Shown here: positions 8,274 to 17,585 of the stretch, piece after piece | Position numbering within the stretch: the stretch's first letter is position 1 | Layout of the letters: each line of letters begins with the position of its first letter | NCBI RefSeq assembly: GCF_001704275.1 | Contig: NZ_CP011533.1 | Coordinates: 1,116,001-1,180,000, forward strand | From: Streptomyces noursei ATCC 11455 | Lineage (GTDB): Bacteria; Actinomycetota; Actinomycetes; Streptomycetales; Streptomycetaceae | DNA: 64,000 nucleotides | Reading direction: 5' to 3' | Program-made: the position numbers and the translations under genes | The notes under the pieces: generated by a model | Told to the model about the DNA's origin: nothing | Database searches by the model: none | Seen by the model: only the letters and a program-made list of their open reading frames with translations

Positions 8274-10118
8274 TCAGACCGCGCCCTGCTCCTTGCGGCG
8301 CCGGAGCGCGAAGAAGGTGCCGGTGGCGCCGGCCGCGACCGCGGCGGCGGCGATGCCCACGGGCAGGACCGGGAAGCCGGACTGGTCGTCGACGGCGGCG
8401 GTGTTCTGCATCGCGGCGCCCTGGGTGATGGTGGTCCGGACCGGCTTGACCGGGCGGATCGGACCGACGGACTTGACCGAGCCGTCGGCGTTCAGCAGCA
8501 CCTGCTTGTTGTTGGGGTGCCGGAAGTCGAACATCGAGGTCAGCGCGCCGGCGCGGGCGTCGAAGGAGGCGTCACCGATCCGACCGAGGTGCCAGTTGTC
8601 CTCGATGAACTTGATCACCGAGGTCTGCTCGGTGGCGGTGTGGTCGATGTGGTTGGTCTTGCTGTACGGGGAGATCACCAGCAGCGGCTGACGGGTGCCC
8701 GGGCCACAGCGGTCCTGGTAGCCGCCGGCGGCCGCCGGGCCGGACTGGCAGGCCGGGCTGTCGGTGGACTTGCCGTTGGCGTCGGTCGAGGAGTCCTTGG
8801 AGCCGTTGCGCGGCTTGGCGAAGGCGTGGTCGTACCAGCCGTCGGAGTCGTCGTAGGCGACGACCACGGCGGTGTCCTTCCACTGCGGCGCCTGCTGGAT
8901 GTGGTTGATCTGGTCGACGAGGAAGTGCTGTTCGTCGAGCGGGTCGGAGTTGCCGGCGTGGCCGTCCTGGTAGGCGGGGGCCTTGAGGAAGCTGATGGCA
9001 GGCAGCTTGCCGGCGCGCAGCGCGGCGTCGAAGTCGGTCAGGTCGTAGTTGTGGTTGGCCTGACCGGCGTGGCCGATCTCGTCGACGCTCTTGGGCGGCA
9101 GGTGGTGCGGGTTGGCCGTGGACTTGTAGTACTGGAACGGGGCGTGGTGCGGGCTGTAGTCGACGACCGCGGCGCCCCCGACGTTGGTGTGGGTGGTGCC
9201 GTGGCACTGGGCGTAGTGGCCCTGCTTGCCGTCCCACGGGGCGCTGGGCCGGAAGCCGCCCTGGAACCATCCCCAGCTGATGTTGCGGGTGTTGAGCAGG
9301 TCACCGATGTTGCGGCCCTGCATCGCGGCGAGCGCGTTCTTGCTGGAGTGGTCCTTGCCCGAGCAGTCGTCGAACGCCGGGTCCGGGTCGTTGATCATCG
9401 TGCCGACGCCCTTGGCGTCGGGCGACTGGACGGCGTATCCGTCCGGCTTGGCGGTCTGCTTGGGGTTCTCGGTGCCCGAGGTCGGGTCGGTGGAGATCAC
9501 CCCGTGGGTCTGACCGGAGATCAGGTTGATCGCGCCCGGGGAGGACGGGCCGTAGACCGAGCCGAAGGAGCGGTCGTTGAGGGCGTAGTGCTGGGCGTAG
9601 TTCCACAGCCCGGTGACGGTGTTGCCGTCGTAGTAGTCCATCACCAGTCCGGGCTCGCCGAAGAGGCCGCCGGAGCACTTGCCGGAGTCGGTGTTCTGGA
9701 CGAACTTGTCGGCCTTGCCAGCGTTGTAGGCGTACTGCTCGGGGCCGTACTCGTGGTTCTGGTCGCAGGTCATGGCCTGCTGCGGGGTGAGCCGCTTGGG
9801 GAGGTACTGGTTCGGGTTGTGCTTGAGCAGCCCGGCGGTGCGCAGGTTGTCGACGTCCTGGGGCGTCTTCGGGGACGGGGTGAACTTCGTCCCGTCGGTG
9901 TTCGCGGCCTTGGGGTAGGTGGCGAAGTAGTGGTCGAACGAGATGTTCTCGTCGAAGATGACGACCACGTGCTTGATGGGGGTGGCGGTCCCGGAGTGGC
10001 CGGGGTGCGGACCGCCGGCGGCCAGGGCGGGTGCGCCGCCGCCCAGCGCGGCGAGTGCCACGGCTCCGGTGACGGCCCCCAGGGTCCGTATCACGTGTGT
10101 CTTTCCCCTCATGGCCAT
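8274..10118 (-). CDS. Membrane-anchored phosphoesterase of the phospholipase C/acid phosphatase family
   Basis: 614 residues. A signal peptide (MAMRGKTHVIRTLGAVTG..., cleavage near ALA-AGG) is followed by a phosphoesterase domain (PF04185): HVVVIFDENISFDHYFATYP near residue 50, then the metal- and substrate-site blocks SSPGAINLISG, VAYDDSDGWYDH and VISPYSKTNHIDH. The C-terminus has a hydrophobic helix (VLPVGIAAAAVAAGATGTFFAL) and a basic tail RRRKEQGAV, so the protein stays attached to the cell surface; no LPxTG sortase motif is seen. The start is set by GGATGAG upstream and by the signal peptide; a 52-codon upstream extension is rejected. The substrate (phospholipid or phosphomonoester) cannot be decided. 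Confidence 0.88.
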   Translation of the reverse strand: MAMRGKTHVIRTLGAVTGAVALAALGGGAPALAAGGPHPGHSGTATPIKHVVVIFDENISFDHYFATYPKAANTDGTKFTPSPKTPQDVDNLRTAGLLKHNPNQYLPKRLTPQQAMTCDQNHEYGPEQYAYNAGKADKFVQNTDSGKCSGGLFGEPGLVMDYYDGNTVTGLWNYAQHYALNDRSFGSVYGPSSPGAINLISGQTHGVISTDPTSGTENPKQTAKPDGYAVQSPDAKGVGTMINDPDPAFDDCSGKDHSSKNALAAMQGRNIGDLLNTRNISWGWFQGGFRPSAPWDGKQGHYAQCHGTTHTNVGGAAVVDYSPHHAPFQYYKSTANPHHLPPKSVDEIGHAGQANHNYDLTDFDAALRAGKLPAISFLKAPAYQDGHAGNSDPLDEQHFLVDQINHIQQAPQWKDTAVVVAYDDSDGWYDHAFAKPRNGSKDSSTDANGKSTDSPACQSGPAAAGGYQDRCGPGTRQPLLVISPYSKTNHIDHTATEQTSVIKFIEDNWHLGRIGDASFDARAGALTSMFDFRHPNNKQVLLNADGSVKSVGPIRPVKPVRTTITQGAAMQNTAAVDDQSGFPVLPVGIAAAAVAAGATGTFFALRRRKEQGAV

Positions 10119-10314
10119 CTGGTTCTCATCCTCCGGGCGGGTCGCGGTTGCTCCGTACGGCCGGATGCTCTGCCGGGCGAACGGCGGCGGGGCAGAGCCA
10201 TCATGGCGCGAAAGTGAACACCGGGTCAGGTATCCCAGGGCAAAGCTTGACCGTCTGTTGACCGACGAGGTCAACGGCCCGATCGTGCCTCCGTTTTACG
10301 CGAGCGGTGGGCGA

Positions 10315-10330
10315 CCCGCCAGGTGGCGGG
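10315..10330 (-). terminator. Hairpin after efeB
   Basis: CCCGCC-AGGT-GGCGGG starts 11 bp past the efeB stop, followed on the minus strand by the A/T-containing run CGTAAAACGG. Likely the end of the efeO-efeB transcript. Confidence 0.5.
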
Positions 10331-10340
10331 GCCGGGGCCG

Positions 10341-11666
10341 CTACGCCAGGAGCGCCCGGCCGTACCAGTCGGCCCGGTCCCGTACGCCCGGCAGCGCCAA
10401 GAAGTAGCCGCCACCGAACGGCTTGATGTAGTCCGTCAGCGGCTCCCCCGCCAGGCGGCGTTGGACGGTCTCGAACTGGCGGGCAAGGTCCTGCTGGTAG
10501 CAGCAGAAGAGCAGGCCCATGTCGAGGTTGCCGTTGGCGTCCATGCCGCGGTCGTAGTTGTAGGCGCGGCGCAGCAGGCGCTGGTCGGCGGTGTCCGCGG
10601 TGCGGGGGTTGGCCTTGCGGATGTGGCTGTCCAGGGGGATGACATCGCCCTTGGGGTCGCCGGGGTAGTCGGGGGTGTCGTGCTCGTCGTTGCCGTCGAG
10701 CGGGGCACCGGTCTCCCGGGTGCGGCCGAACATCCGCTCCTGCTCCGTCAGCGAGACGCGGTCCCAGAACTCCACCAGCATCCGGATCAGCCGGACGACC
10801 TGATAGCTGCCGCCGACTGCCCAGTCCGGCTCGCCCATGCCCGACTCGACCCAGACCAGGCGCCGCATCTCGCGGCTCGATCCGGGGTCGGGGTTGGCGG
10901 TGCCGTCCTTGAAGCCGAAGAGGTTACGGGCGGTGCCGGTGGGGCGGGGCGGGCTGGCGAAGCCGTCCAGCCGCCAACGGACCTGGAGGGCGCCGCGGGT
11001 GTGGCGGGTCAGGTCGCGCAGCGCGTGCAGCACGGTGTCGGTGTCGTCGGCGCACAGTTGGAGGCTCAGGTCGCCGTGGCACCAGTCGGGCTGGAGGTCG
11101 TCGTCGGGGAAGGCGGGCATGGTGGTCAGGCGGCGCGGCGCGCGGGCGCGCAGCCCGAACCGGTCGTCGAAGAGCGCCGCGCCGACGCCGACGGTGACCG
11201 ACAGTGCGCCGGCCGGGAGTTGGGGGCCGAGGATGCCGGAGTCGGCGGGCGGGCCGGTGACGCCGAGCGGGTCCGGGACACCGCCGCCGGTCAGGAAACG
11301 GGCCCGTTCGGTGAGGGTGCGCAGCAGGTCGGCCAGGTCCGCGCGGCCGTCGGCGGTGACGTCGCAGGCGACGAACGCGGTGACCCGGCGGGGCGCGGTG
11401 AGGACGGCGGCCTGGTGCGGCCCGTGGAAGGGGGCGGCGGGCGCGGGGCCGCCGAGCGGTCCGGTGCCGGGCAGCGGGAGCTGCGGGCCGGCGCCGTCGG
11501 CGTACGGAGCCCGGGCGGGCGCGGCGCCGGCCGCGAGCCCGGCTCCGCCGGCCACAAGTCCCCCGGCGCCGGCCAGCGCCGCGCCGCGCAGGAAGCCGCG
11601 CCGGCCGACGCGGGTCCGCCGCGTGCCCTCCGTACCGTCGTCGCCGCCGTGCTGGGCGTCGTTCAC
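10341..11666 (-). CDS. efeB: Dye-decolorising (DyP) heme peroxidase EfeB
   Basis: 441 residues. A Tat signal peptide ([19 protein letters not shown]) precedes a DyP-type peroxidase domain with the GFKDGTANP block and SHIRKANPR, whose His is the proximal heme ligand in EfeB. EfeB is exported folded with heme and oxidises Fe(II) or acts on heme to feed the EfeUO uptake system. The GTG start overlaps the efeO stop by 4 bases (GTGA) and has GGAGG five bases upstream, so the two genes are translationally coupled. An earlier in-frame start at 11687 would run 25 bp into efeO and is less likely. Confidence 0.93.
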   Translation of the reverse strand: MNDAQHGGDDGTEGTRRTRVGRRGFLRGAALAGAGGLVAGGAGLAAGAAPARAPYADGAGPQLPLPGTGPLGGPAPAAPFHGPHQAAVLTAPRRVTAFVACDVTADGRADLADLLRTLTERARFLTGGGVPDPLGVTGPPADSGILGPQLPAGALSVTVGVGAALFDDRFGLRARAPRRLTTMPAFPDDDLQPDWCHGDLSLQLCADDTDTVLHALRDLTRHTRGALQVRWRLDGFASPPRPTGTARNLFGFKDGTANPDPGSSREMRRLVWVESGMGEPDWAVGGSYQVVRLIRMLVEFWDRVSLTEQERMFGRTRETGAPLDGNDEHDTPDYPGDPKGDVIPLDSHIRKANPRTADTADQRLLRRAYNYDRGMDANGNLDMGLLFCCYQQDLARQFETVQRRLAGEPLTDYIKPFGGGYFLALPGVRDRADWYGRALLA

Positions 11667-12868
11667 ACCGTCCTCCGCGGATCGCACAGGGTGGCCACCG
11701 AGGCCAGCCGTTCCACCAGGTCACCCACCGCCGCGTTGGTCCGCTGCCGTTCGGCGCGGCTCAGCGCGTCGAGCGGGGTCCAGCGGCCGTCCCGGTGGAA
11801 GCCGTCGAGCAGTCGCCCGGTGCGGCCCAACCCGCTCTCCAACCGCGGGAGTTCGGGGTAGCGGGTGGTCAGCAGGGGGCGCAGCCGGACGAGCACGGCG
11901 CGGGTGCCGTCGAGGTTGGCGCGGGCGGTGGCGAGGTTGCTGCCGCTGCCGTAGTCGGTGCGGCCGGTCAGCTCGAACTGCGCGGTGTTCTCCAGGATCT
12001 CGTGCGCGCGCAGGCCGAGCGCCGCCGGGTCCATGCGGGTCTGGGCCCACTCGTCGCGCAGGGCGCGCACCGCCTCGGCGAGCGCGGCGACCGGGGCGCG
12101 CAGCCCGGCGGCGGACTCGCCGTGCCACAGGCCGTACTCGACGCGGTGGAAGCCGGTGAACCCGGGATCACGGACGCCGCCCGCGAGTCCGGCGGTGGTC
12201 CCGTTGATCTTCTGGTCCGCGTCGCCGAACGCGCCGTAGGCGGCGCCCAGCCGCTCGTAGGTCAGATGGGCGGGCAGCCAGGCGGTGCGGGCGGCGGCCA
12301 GGTCGCCGTCGGTGACCGCCGCGCGCAGGGCGTCGGTCTGCCCGACGAGGTCGTCGAGGCCGCCGGCGACCCATTTCTGGTAGTCGATCGCCGGGTCGAT
12401 CAGGTCGTGCTGGGTGACCGGCGCGGCGGCCGGGCCGGCGGGTCCGTCGCCGGTGACGCGGACGGTGGGCCCGGTGGTCGCGTTGGCGTCGTCGGGCAGG
12501 CAGGTGAAGGCGTACGCGCCGGGGCCGAGGCGGACCCGCAACTGGCGGGTGGTGCCGGGGCCGATGCCCTCCACCTCGCCGTAGACCGGGCCGCCGCCGG
12601 CACCGCGGAGGTAGACCTCGGCGGCACCGCTGGAGCTGTTGCGGAGGTCGAAGACCTGGGTGCCTGCGTGCGGATGCTGCCAGCCGCGCCCGCAGTCGCC
12701 CGGGGAGATCTCGACGGTGGTGTGCGGGAGGCCGTCCGCGGTGGCCGCGGTGTCCGGTCCGGCGCCGGCGGTCAGGGCGACCGCGGTGACCGCTCCGGCC
12801 ACGATGACGGCGCCGCCGGGACCCCAGACGCGCGGCGAACGAAGCCGCCGCAGGCCGGCTCGTGGCAC
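11663..12868 (-). CDS. efeO: Iron uptake lipoprotein/periplasmic component EfeO
   Basis: 401 residues. An N-terminal membrane segment or signal ([18 protein letters not shown]) is followed by a cupredoxin-like domain (about 45-135, with a CLPDDANA block) and an imelysin/M75 domain (about 150-395) holding the HxxE metal motif in [10 protein letters not shown]. EfeO captures iron outside the membrane and hands it to EfeU. The GTG start has AGGAGG four bases upstream; an earlier frame extension lacks support. It is the first gene of efeO-efeB; unlike efeU it has no obvious iron box in the upstream 300 bp. Confidence 0.93.
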   Translation of the reverse strand: MPRAGLRRLRSPRVWGPGGAVIVAGAVTAVALTAGAGPDTAATADGLPHTTVEISPGDCGRGWQHPHAGTQVFDLRNSSSGAAEVYLRGAGGGPVYGEVEGIGPGTTRQLRVRLGPGAYAFTCLPDDANATTGPTVRVTGDGPAGPAAAPVTQHDLIDPAIDYQKWVAGGLDDLVGQTDALRAAVTDGDLAAARTAWLPAHLTYERLGAAYGAFGDADQKINGTTAGLAGGVRDPGFTGFHRVEYGLWHGESAAGLRAPVAALAEAVRALRDEWAQTRMDPAALGLRAHEILENTAQFELTGRTDYGSGSNLATARANLDGTRAVLVRLRPLLTTRYPELPRLESGLGRTGRLLDGFHRDGRWTPLDALSRAERQRTNAAVGDLVERLASVATLCDPRRTV

Positions 12869-13097
12869 GGGTCCTCCTGGGGCGTACGGAAAGGGCGTTG
12901 GCTCGCGGGAAGGACCTGCGGCCTCCCCGTCGCACATGCTAGGCAGACGCGGCGCCGCCGAACATCCTTCCGACGGCCTGGACACCAAGAGTTTCCCGTG
13001 CCTTCACCATCCCGTCGGGCGGGGCCGCGGCCGGACGGCCGGCCGGCAGTCCCGAGGTCCGTCGCCGGGAGGGGTGAACCTTCCGCCTGCCATGACC

Positions 13098-13115
13098 GTC
13101 TACAGTCCTGTAGAC
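13098..13115. promoter_or_regulatory. GTCTACAGTCCTGTAGAC palindrome, copy 2
   Basis: Inverted repeat with 7-bp arms around a 4-bp centre, 49 bp upstream of the COG4705 membrane-protein gene. It shares CTACA-N4-TGTAG with 921-934 and 35898-35911. Confidence 0.55.
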
Positions 13116-13163
13116 ATTTCTGGGTGACGACCGTGCGCCAGCCGTGCGCCGGAAGGGCGGAAC

Positions 13164-14018
13164 ATGACGATCGGACAGCCGGACAGCACGGCGGTGGCGA
13201 CACCCCCGGCCCGGGGGCGACGCCCCGGCGCCGCTCCGGTCCGGAGCAAGGTCCCCGAGGTCACGGCGCTGTTCTGGGTGGTGAAGATCCTCACCACCGG
13301 CATGGGCGAGACCGCCTCGGACTACCTCGGCCGGACACTGGGGCCGATACCCGCCGGCGCCCTGGGCTTCACGGCGTTCGCGATCCTGATGGTGGCGCAG
13401 TTCCGATCGACCCGCTACCGGGCCGGACTCTACTGGTCGACGATCGTCATGGTGAGCGTCTTCGGGACGATGGCCGCCGACGTCGTCCACGTCATCCTCG
13501 GAGTCCCCTACCTCGTCTCCACCCTCGCCTTCTCGGTGGCACTGGCCGTCATCCTGCTCGCCTGGTACGCCTCCGAGGGCACGCTCGCGCTGCACAGCGT
13601 CCGCACCCGCCGCCGGGAGACCTTCTACTGGGCCACCGTGCTCACCACCTTCGCCCTGGGCACCGCGGCCGGCGACCTCACCGCGGGCACCCTGGGCCTG
13701 GGGTATCTGACCTCGGGCATCGTCTTCGGCGCACTGATCCTGGTGCCGGCGCTGGCCGGGCGGTTCCTCGGGCTGAACGCGGTCGCCGCGTTCTGGGGCG
13801 CCTACATCCTGACCCGCCCGCTCGGGGCCTCGTTCGCCGACTGGATGGGCGTCCCGGCCACCCGCGGCGGCCTCGACTGGGGCACCGGGCCGGTCACCCT
13901 CGCACTGACCGTGCCCATCGCCCTGCTCATCGGCTATCTCGCGGTGAGCGGCAGGGACACACCCGCGGACGGGCCGGCCGAGGACGGCCCCGGAGCGGCG
14001 GTACCGGTCGCGGGCTGA
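13164..14018 (+). CDS. COG4705-type multi-pass membrane protein
   Basis: 284 residues with about eight membrane helices in two internally similar halves. The first half starts KVPEVTALFWVVKILTTGMGE and then SDYLG; the second repeats the pattern as RRRETFYWATVLTTFALGTAAGDL. The duplicated aromatic/Thr/Gly/Asp signature marks the COG4705 family of uncharacterised membrane proteins. Conserved Asp/Glu within the helices suggest ion or small-molecule transport, but no substrate is known. The CTACA-N4-TGTAG palindrome upstream suggests tight repression. The gene stands alone and ends at a hairpin shared with the convergent methyltransferase gene. Confidence 0.8.
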   Translation: MTIGQPDSTAVATPPARGRRPGAAPVRSKVPEVTALFWVVKILTTGMGETASDYLGRTLGPIPAGALGFTAFAILMVAQFRSTRYRAGLYWSTIVMVSVFGTMAADVVHVILGVPYLVSTLAFSVALAVILLAWYASEGTLALHSVRTRRRETFYWATVLTTFALGTAAGDLTAGTLGLGYLTSGIVFGALILVPALAGRFLGLNAVAAFWGAYILTRPLGASFADWMGVPATRGGLDWGTGPVTLALTVPIALLIGYLAVSGRDTPADGPAEDGPGAAVPVAG

Positions 14019-14046
14019 GCGACGACGGCCGACCAGAGCGGACGGG

Positions 14047-14072
14047 GGCCGGACGCGCGTCGCGCTCCGGCC
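14047..14072. terminator. Hairpin between convergent genes
   Basis: GGCCGGA (14047-14053) pairs with TCCGGCC (14066-14072), with further CGCG pairing inside. It lies between the COG4705 gene and the methyltransferase gene. Confidence 0.55.
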
Positions 14073-14077
14073 GCCGG

Positions 14078-14926
14078 CTACCGGATCGCGACCAGTACGC
14101 AGCTGTCGCCGAACTGCCACACCGGGACGACGTGCGCGAAGCCGGCCGCGCGCAGCAGGGCGGCGTGGTCGGACACCGACAGGCCGTTGTCCGCGCCGCC
14201 GTCGTCCGCGCCGGTGACGGGTGCGCTCAGCCGGCGGCGGCGCTCGGCGAGCGACTCGGCCAGCTCCGGTTCCGAGGCCACCGCCGCCCACCAGGACGCC
14301 CAGTCCTCGTGGTCGCCGTCCCGCTGTCGCTCGGCGCGCCGGCGGCCGACATGGGCGGCGAGCGCGCCGGCGACGGCCCCGGGCTGCGGGAGGTGGTCGC
14401 CGTTGACGAGGGCTCCGCCGGGGCGCAGCAGGGCGGCGAGTTGGGCGTAGGTGCGGCGCAGGACAGGCTCGGGGAGGTAGTGCAGCGCGGTGGTGGAGAC
14501 CGCCGCGTCGAGCGGGCGCCCCAGCGCCATCGCCTCGATCCAGCCGTCCGCGCCGATCACGGCATCGACGTAGCGGGCGGCCGAGGAGTGATGGGTGCGG
14601 GCCAGTTCCAGCAGCAGCGGGTCCATGTCCACGCCGACGACCTCGGCGCGCGGCAGCCGGTCCGCGAGCCGGGCGGCGAGCGAGCCCGGGCCGCAGCCGA
14701 GATCGACGACCAGCGGCCGCCGCTGACCGGCCGTCACATACTCGACGACGTCGGCGATCACCGTGAACCGCTCCTCGCGGTCGATGGCGTAGCGCCGCTG
14801 CTGGCGCTCCCAGCGCTCCACCCACCACTCCGCGACGGCCATGCTCAGCCCCATCTGGTCGCACCACCCCTGCCGTTTCCCCTGTGCCGCATGGTCATCC
14901 ACGAGGCTACAGGTGGAAACGGTTTC
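14078..14926 (-). CDS. Class I SAM-dependent methyltransferase
   Basis: 282 residues. SAM motif I is VVDLGCGPG at about 74-82; motif II follows as VVGVDMDPLLL, and a hydrophobic ALVNGDHLPQPG block resembles the post-motif region of small-molecule methyltransferases. The ATG chosen has a G-rich run about 11 bases upstream; another Met 26 codons later (MGLSMAVAEWW) is also reasonable. It lies 92 bp past the SufS-like gene on the same strand, so it may be the last gene of the PLP/sulfur operon at 15.0-19.1 kb. The acceptor substrate is unknown. Confidence 0.8.
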   Translation of the reverse strand, partial: ETVSTCSLVDDHAAQGKRQGWCDQMGLSMAVAEWWVERWERQQRRYAIDREERFTVIADVVEYVTAGQRRPLVVDLGCGPGSLAARLADRLPRAEVVGVDMDPLLLELARTHHSSAARYVDAVIGADGWIEAMALGRPLDAAVSTTALHYLPEPVLRRTYAQLAALLRPGGALVNGDHLPQPGAVAGALAAHVGRRRAERQRDGDHEDWASWWAAVASEPELAESLAERRRRLSAPVTGADDGGADNGLSVSDHAALLRAAGFAHVVPVWQFGDSCVLVAIR

Positions 14927-15018
14927 CATTAGCCATAAGGCCCCCCCTTTCACTCCGGAGAGGCACCACCCGACTCGGAACGGGCTCGCAGCGGCACGAA
15001 GCGGACGCGGAACGGCAC

Positions 15019-16236
15019 TCATGTCAGCGAAGCGAGCACGGTGAGCAACCGGTCGATCTCCTCAGGGGTGTTGTAGACGTGCAGGCTGACCCGCACGGAA
15101 CTGGTCCGCTCCCCCGCGCCCGCCTGGCAGTGGCCGTCCGTGCGCACCATGAAGCCATGGCTGAAGAGGATGAACCCGAGGTCGCTCGCGCCGATGTCGC
15201 GGTGCCGGAAGGTGACGATCCCGCAGCGCTGCTGGACGGGCGCCTCGGCGGCCAGACTGCGCTGGCAGCCCAGGACTTCGTAGGCGTCGAGGTGGCGCAG
15301 ACCGTCCGACAGGCGGGCGGCCAGGGCCACCGTCCAGCGCCCGATCCGGTCGGTGCCGGCGGCCTCCAGCCAGTCCAGCGCGGCCGCCAGGCTCGCGATC
15401 CCGGTGGTGTTGGGGCTGCCCCGCCAACCGCCCGGCCGCAGCTGGGGACCGCGGGTCTGCCGGGCCCAGAGCGCCCCGGAGCCGGGCAGCGCCAGTGCCT
15501 TGTGACCGGAGAACACCACAAAGTCCACGTCGAGTTCGGCGACCGAGACCGGCAGATGGCCGACGCTCTGCGCGGCGTCCAGGCAGATCGGCACCGCCGG
15601 CCCGACCGCCCGGCGGATGAGGTGGACGTTCATGTTGCCGCCGTAGACGTGGTGGACATGGGTGGCGGCCACGAACCGGGTCCGGGGGCCGACGAGCCGG
15701 GCCAGCGCCGCCGGGTCGTAGTCCCCGGACGAGGTCTGGTACGGCATCTCCCGCACCCGGATCCGCACGCCCTGCCGGTCCAGCAGCCGCTGCACCTCCA
15801 GCCACGGGGCGAGATTGGCCTCGTGGTCGGCGAACGGGACGACGATCTCGTCCCCGTCGGCGAGGAGTTCCGCCAGCCAGTCCCGGGCGACCAGGCGCAG
15901 CCCCTCGGTGGTCCCGCTGGTGAAGTGGACCGCCGAGCGCTCCGGATCCGGGTCGCCGAGGAAGCTCCTGACCCGGTCGCGGACCCGTTCCACCAGCGCG
16001 GTGGAGGAGTTGGCCCAGGGGTAGGAGCCGCGGCCGGCGTTGGCGTGCGCGTCGGTCAACTGCCCCTGCACGGCGTCCAGTACGGCCTGCGGCTTCTGCC
16101 CGGTGGCCGCACTGTCCAGGTACGCCAACTCCGGATGGGCGGCGATGAGCGGGAACTGGGCGCGCAGCGCGCGCTGCCACGGCCCCCACTCCGTGAAGAA
16201 CGCGGCGCCCTGGCCGTGCGCGGCGATCGAGGCCAC
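15019..16236 (-). CDS. Class V aminotransferase, SufS/cysteine desulfurase-like
   Basis: 405 residues. Fold-type I PLP enzyme: YLDSAATGQKPQAVLDA at the start, HFTSGTTEGLR, DAAQSVGHLPV and the PLP lysine in FSGHKALALPG (Lys246). A cysteine in VRTDGHC (Cys370) lines up with the persulfide-forming Cys of SufS/CsdA, so desulfurase or selenocysteine-lyase activity is possible. A GTG start 5 bp after the preceding stop is chosen; no separate ribosome binding site is clear, so translational coupling is likely. It lies directly downstream of a cysteine synthase-rhodanese fusion, which could supply its substrate or receive its sulfur. Confidence 0.82.
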   Translation of the reverse strand: MASIAAHGQGAAFFTEWGPWQRALRAQFPLIAAHPELAYLDSAATGQKPQAVLDAVQGQLTDAHANAGRGSYPWANSSTALVERVRDRVRSFLGDPDPERSAVHFTSGTTEGLRLVARDWLAELLADGDEIVVPFADHEANLAPWLEVQRLLDRQGVRIRVREMPYQTSSGDYDPAALARLVGPRTRFVAATHVHHVYGGNMNVHLIRRAVGPAVPICLDAAQSVGHLPVSVAELDVDFVVFSGHKALALPGSGALWARQTRGPQLRPGGWRGSPNTTGIASLAAALDWLEAAGTDRIGRWTVALAARLSDGLRHLDAYEVLGCQRSLAAEAPVQQRCGIVTFRHRDIGASDLGFILFSHGFMVRTDGHCQAGAGERTSSVRVSLHVYNTPEEIDRLLTVLASLT

Positions 16237-16241
16237 CGCGG

Positions 16242-17585
16242 TCAGTCCCGCACCAGCGGCGCGCCGGCGTCCCGCCAGGCGATGACGCCCCCGGTGAGAC
16301 TGCGCACGTCGGGATGGCCCATCCGGGTCAGCAGCGCGGCGTAGCGGGCGGACTGCTCGCCGACGGGACAGACCAGCAGCACCGGCTGCCGGGTGCTGAA
16401 CGGCAGCCCGCCGCGCACCAGTTCGTCGAAGAGTTCGTCCACGATGTTGATCGCCCCTTCGATGTGCAGTGCGGCGTAGGCGAACGGACTGCGCAGATCG
16501 ACCACGAGCGGGCGGTCCCGCTCGATCCACTTCTGCGCGTCCGGGGTGTCGACGGCCGGCGCCGCGGCGACCTCGGCGTCCGTCAGATCGGCCGGGTCGT
16601 TGCGCCGCGGCGGCAGGCGGAACAGGTCGGGCCGGCGCCGCCTGGTGTAGCTGAGGTAGCTCTCGATCCGGTCGCAGACGATGAACACCGCCGACCTGCG
16701 GACCCCCGGATCCGTTTGCTGATCCTCCGTCAATCGGGCCTCCAGCGAACGCAGATGACGCACCGTGCCGAAGTACGCGGCGCCGCCGGTGGGGCCGGCC
16801 AGGATGCCGCAGCGGCGGGCCAGGGTCAGCATGCCCTCGATGGCCTCGTCGGAGGTGACCGACTCCACCGTGTCGTAGGTCGCCGGGTCGAAGAGGCCGA
16901 CCTCGTGGACCTCGTCCAGGGTGCGGATGCCGGGGATGAAGTCGGACTTGGCGGCGACCAGGCCGACCACCTGCACCCGGGGGTCGTGCTCGCGCAGCAC
17001 CCGGGCCACACCGGTGGACGAGCCGGCGGTGCCGACGCAGGCGACGAACCAGTCGGGGGCCCGCCCGTCCAGGTCCTTGACGATCTCCGGGCCGGTGCCG
17101 GTGGCGTGCGCCTCGGTGTTGCGGGGGTTGAAGTACTGGTCGGTGTGGAGATAGCTGCTGCCCGGCTCGGACAGCTCCCGGTGGAAGAGGGTGAGCGGGT
17201 CCTCGGTGTTGGTCGGGTCCAGGCATTCGCTCTGCCCGGGCAGTTCCTCGATGTCGGCGCCCAGCAGCAGGAGCAGGTCCTTGATCTCCGGTATGCGCAT
17301 CCGGTTCGTCACGCTCTTGAACGGCAGCCCGTGCATCCCCGCGATCACCGCCAGCGCCTTGGCGGTGTTGCCGCTGGAGAGCTCCACGACCTGGCTGCCG
17401 TGCTCCGCGGCGGCGGCCAGCCCCGGCCGGGCCATGTTCCAGGCGGCCCGGTCCTTCACCGACCCGAAGGGGTTGAGCAGTTCCAGCTTCGCGTACAGGT
17501 CGATGTGGCGCAGACCGTGCACGGCCGGATCGATCCGTACCAGCGGGGTGTTCCCGATGGCCTCGGTGATGCTCTCGTACCTCAT
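16242..17585 (-). CDS. Cysteine synthase-like PLP enzyme fused to a rhodanese domain
   Basis: 447 residues. Residues 1-310 form a fold-type II cysteine synthase/cystathionine beta-synthase-like domain: GNTPLVRI, the PLP lysine in NPFGSVKDRAAWN (Lys44), and the phosphate-cup block SSGNTAK (70-76). Residues 345-447 form a rhodanese domain with DLRSPFAYAALHIEGAINI and the loop CPVGEQSARY (Cys406 predicted to carry persulfide). The fusion implies beta-replacement on an O-activated serine with sulfur delivered as persulfide, or another nucleophile. The ATG overlaps the upstream stop (ATGA), so it is coupled to the decarboxylase gene. Product unknown. Confidence 0.88.
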   Translation of the reverse strand: MRYESITEAIGNTPLVRIDPAVHGLRHIDLYAKLELLNPFGSVKDRAAWNMARPGLAAAAEHGSQVVELSSGNTAKALAVIAGMHGLPFKSVTNRMRIPEIKDLLLLLGADIEELPGQSECLDPTNTEDPLTLFHRELSEPGSSYLHTDQYFNPRNTEAHATGTGPEIVKDLDGRAPDWFVACVGTAGSSTGVARVLREHDPRVQVVGLVAAKSDFIPGIRTLDEVHEVGLFDPATYDTVESVTSDEAIEGMLTLARRCGILAGPTGGAAYFGTVRHLRSLEARLTEDQQTDPGVRRSAVFIVCDRIESYLSYTRRRRPDLFRLPPRRNDPADLTDAEVAAAPAVDTPDAQKWIERDRPLVVDLRSPFAYAALHIEGAINIVDELFDELVRGGLPFSTRQPVLLVCPVGEQSARYAALLTRMGHPDVRSLTGGVIAWRDAGAPLVRD

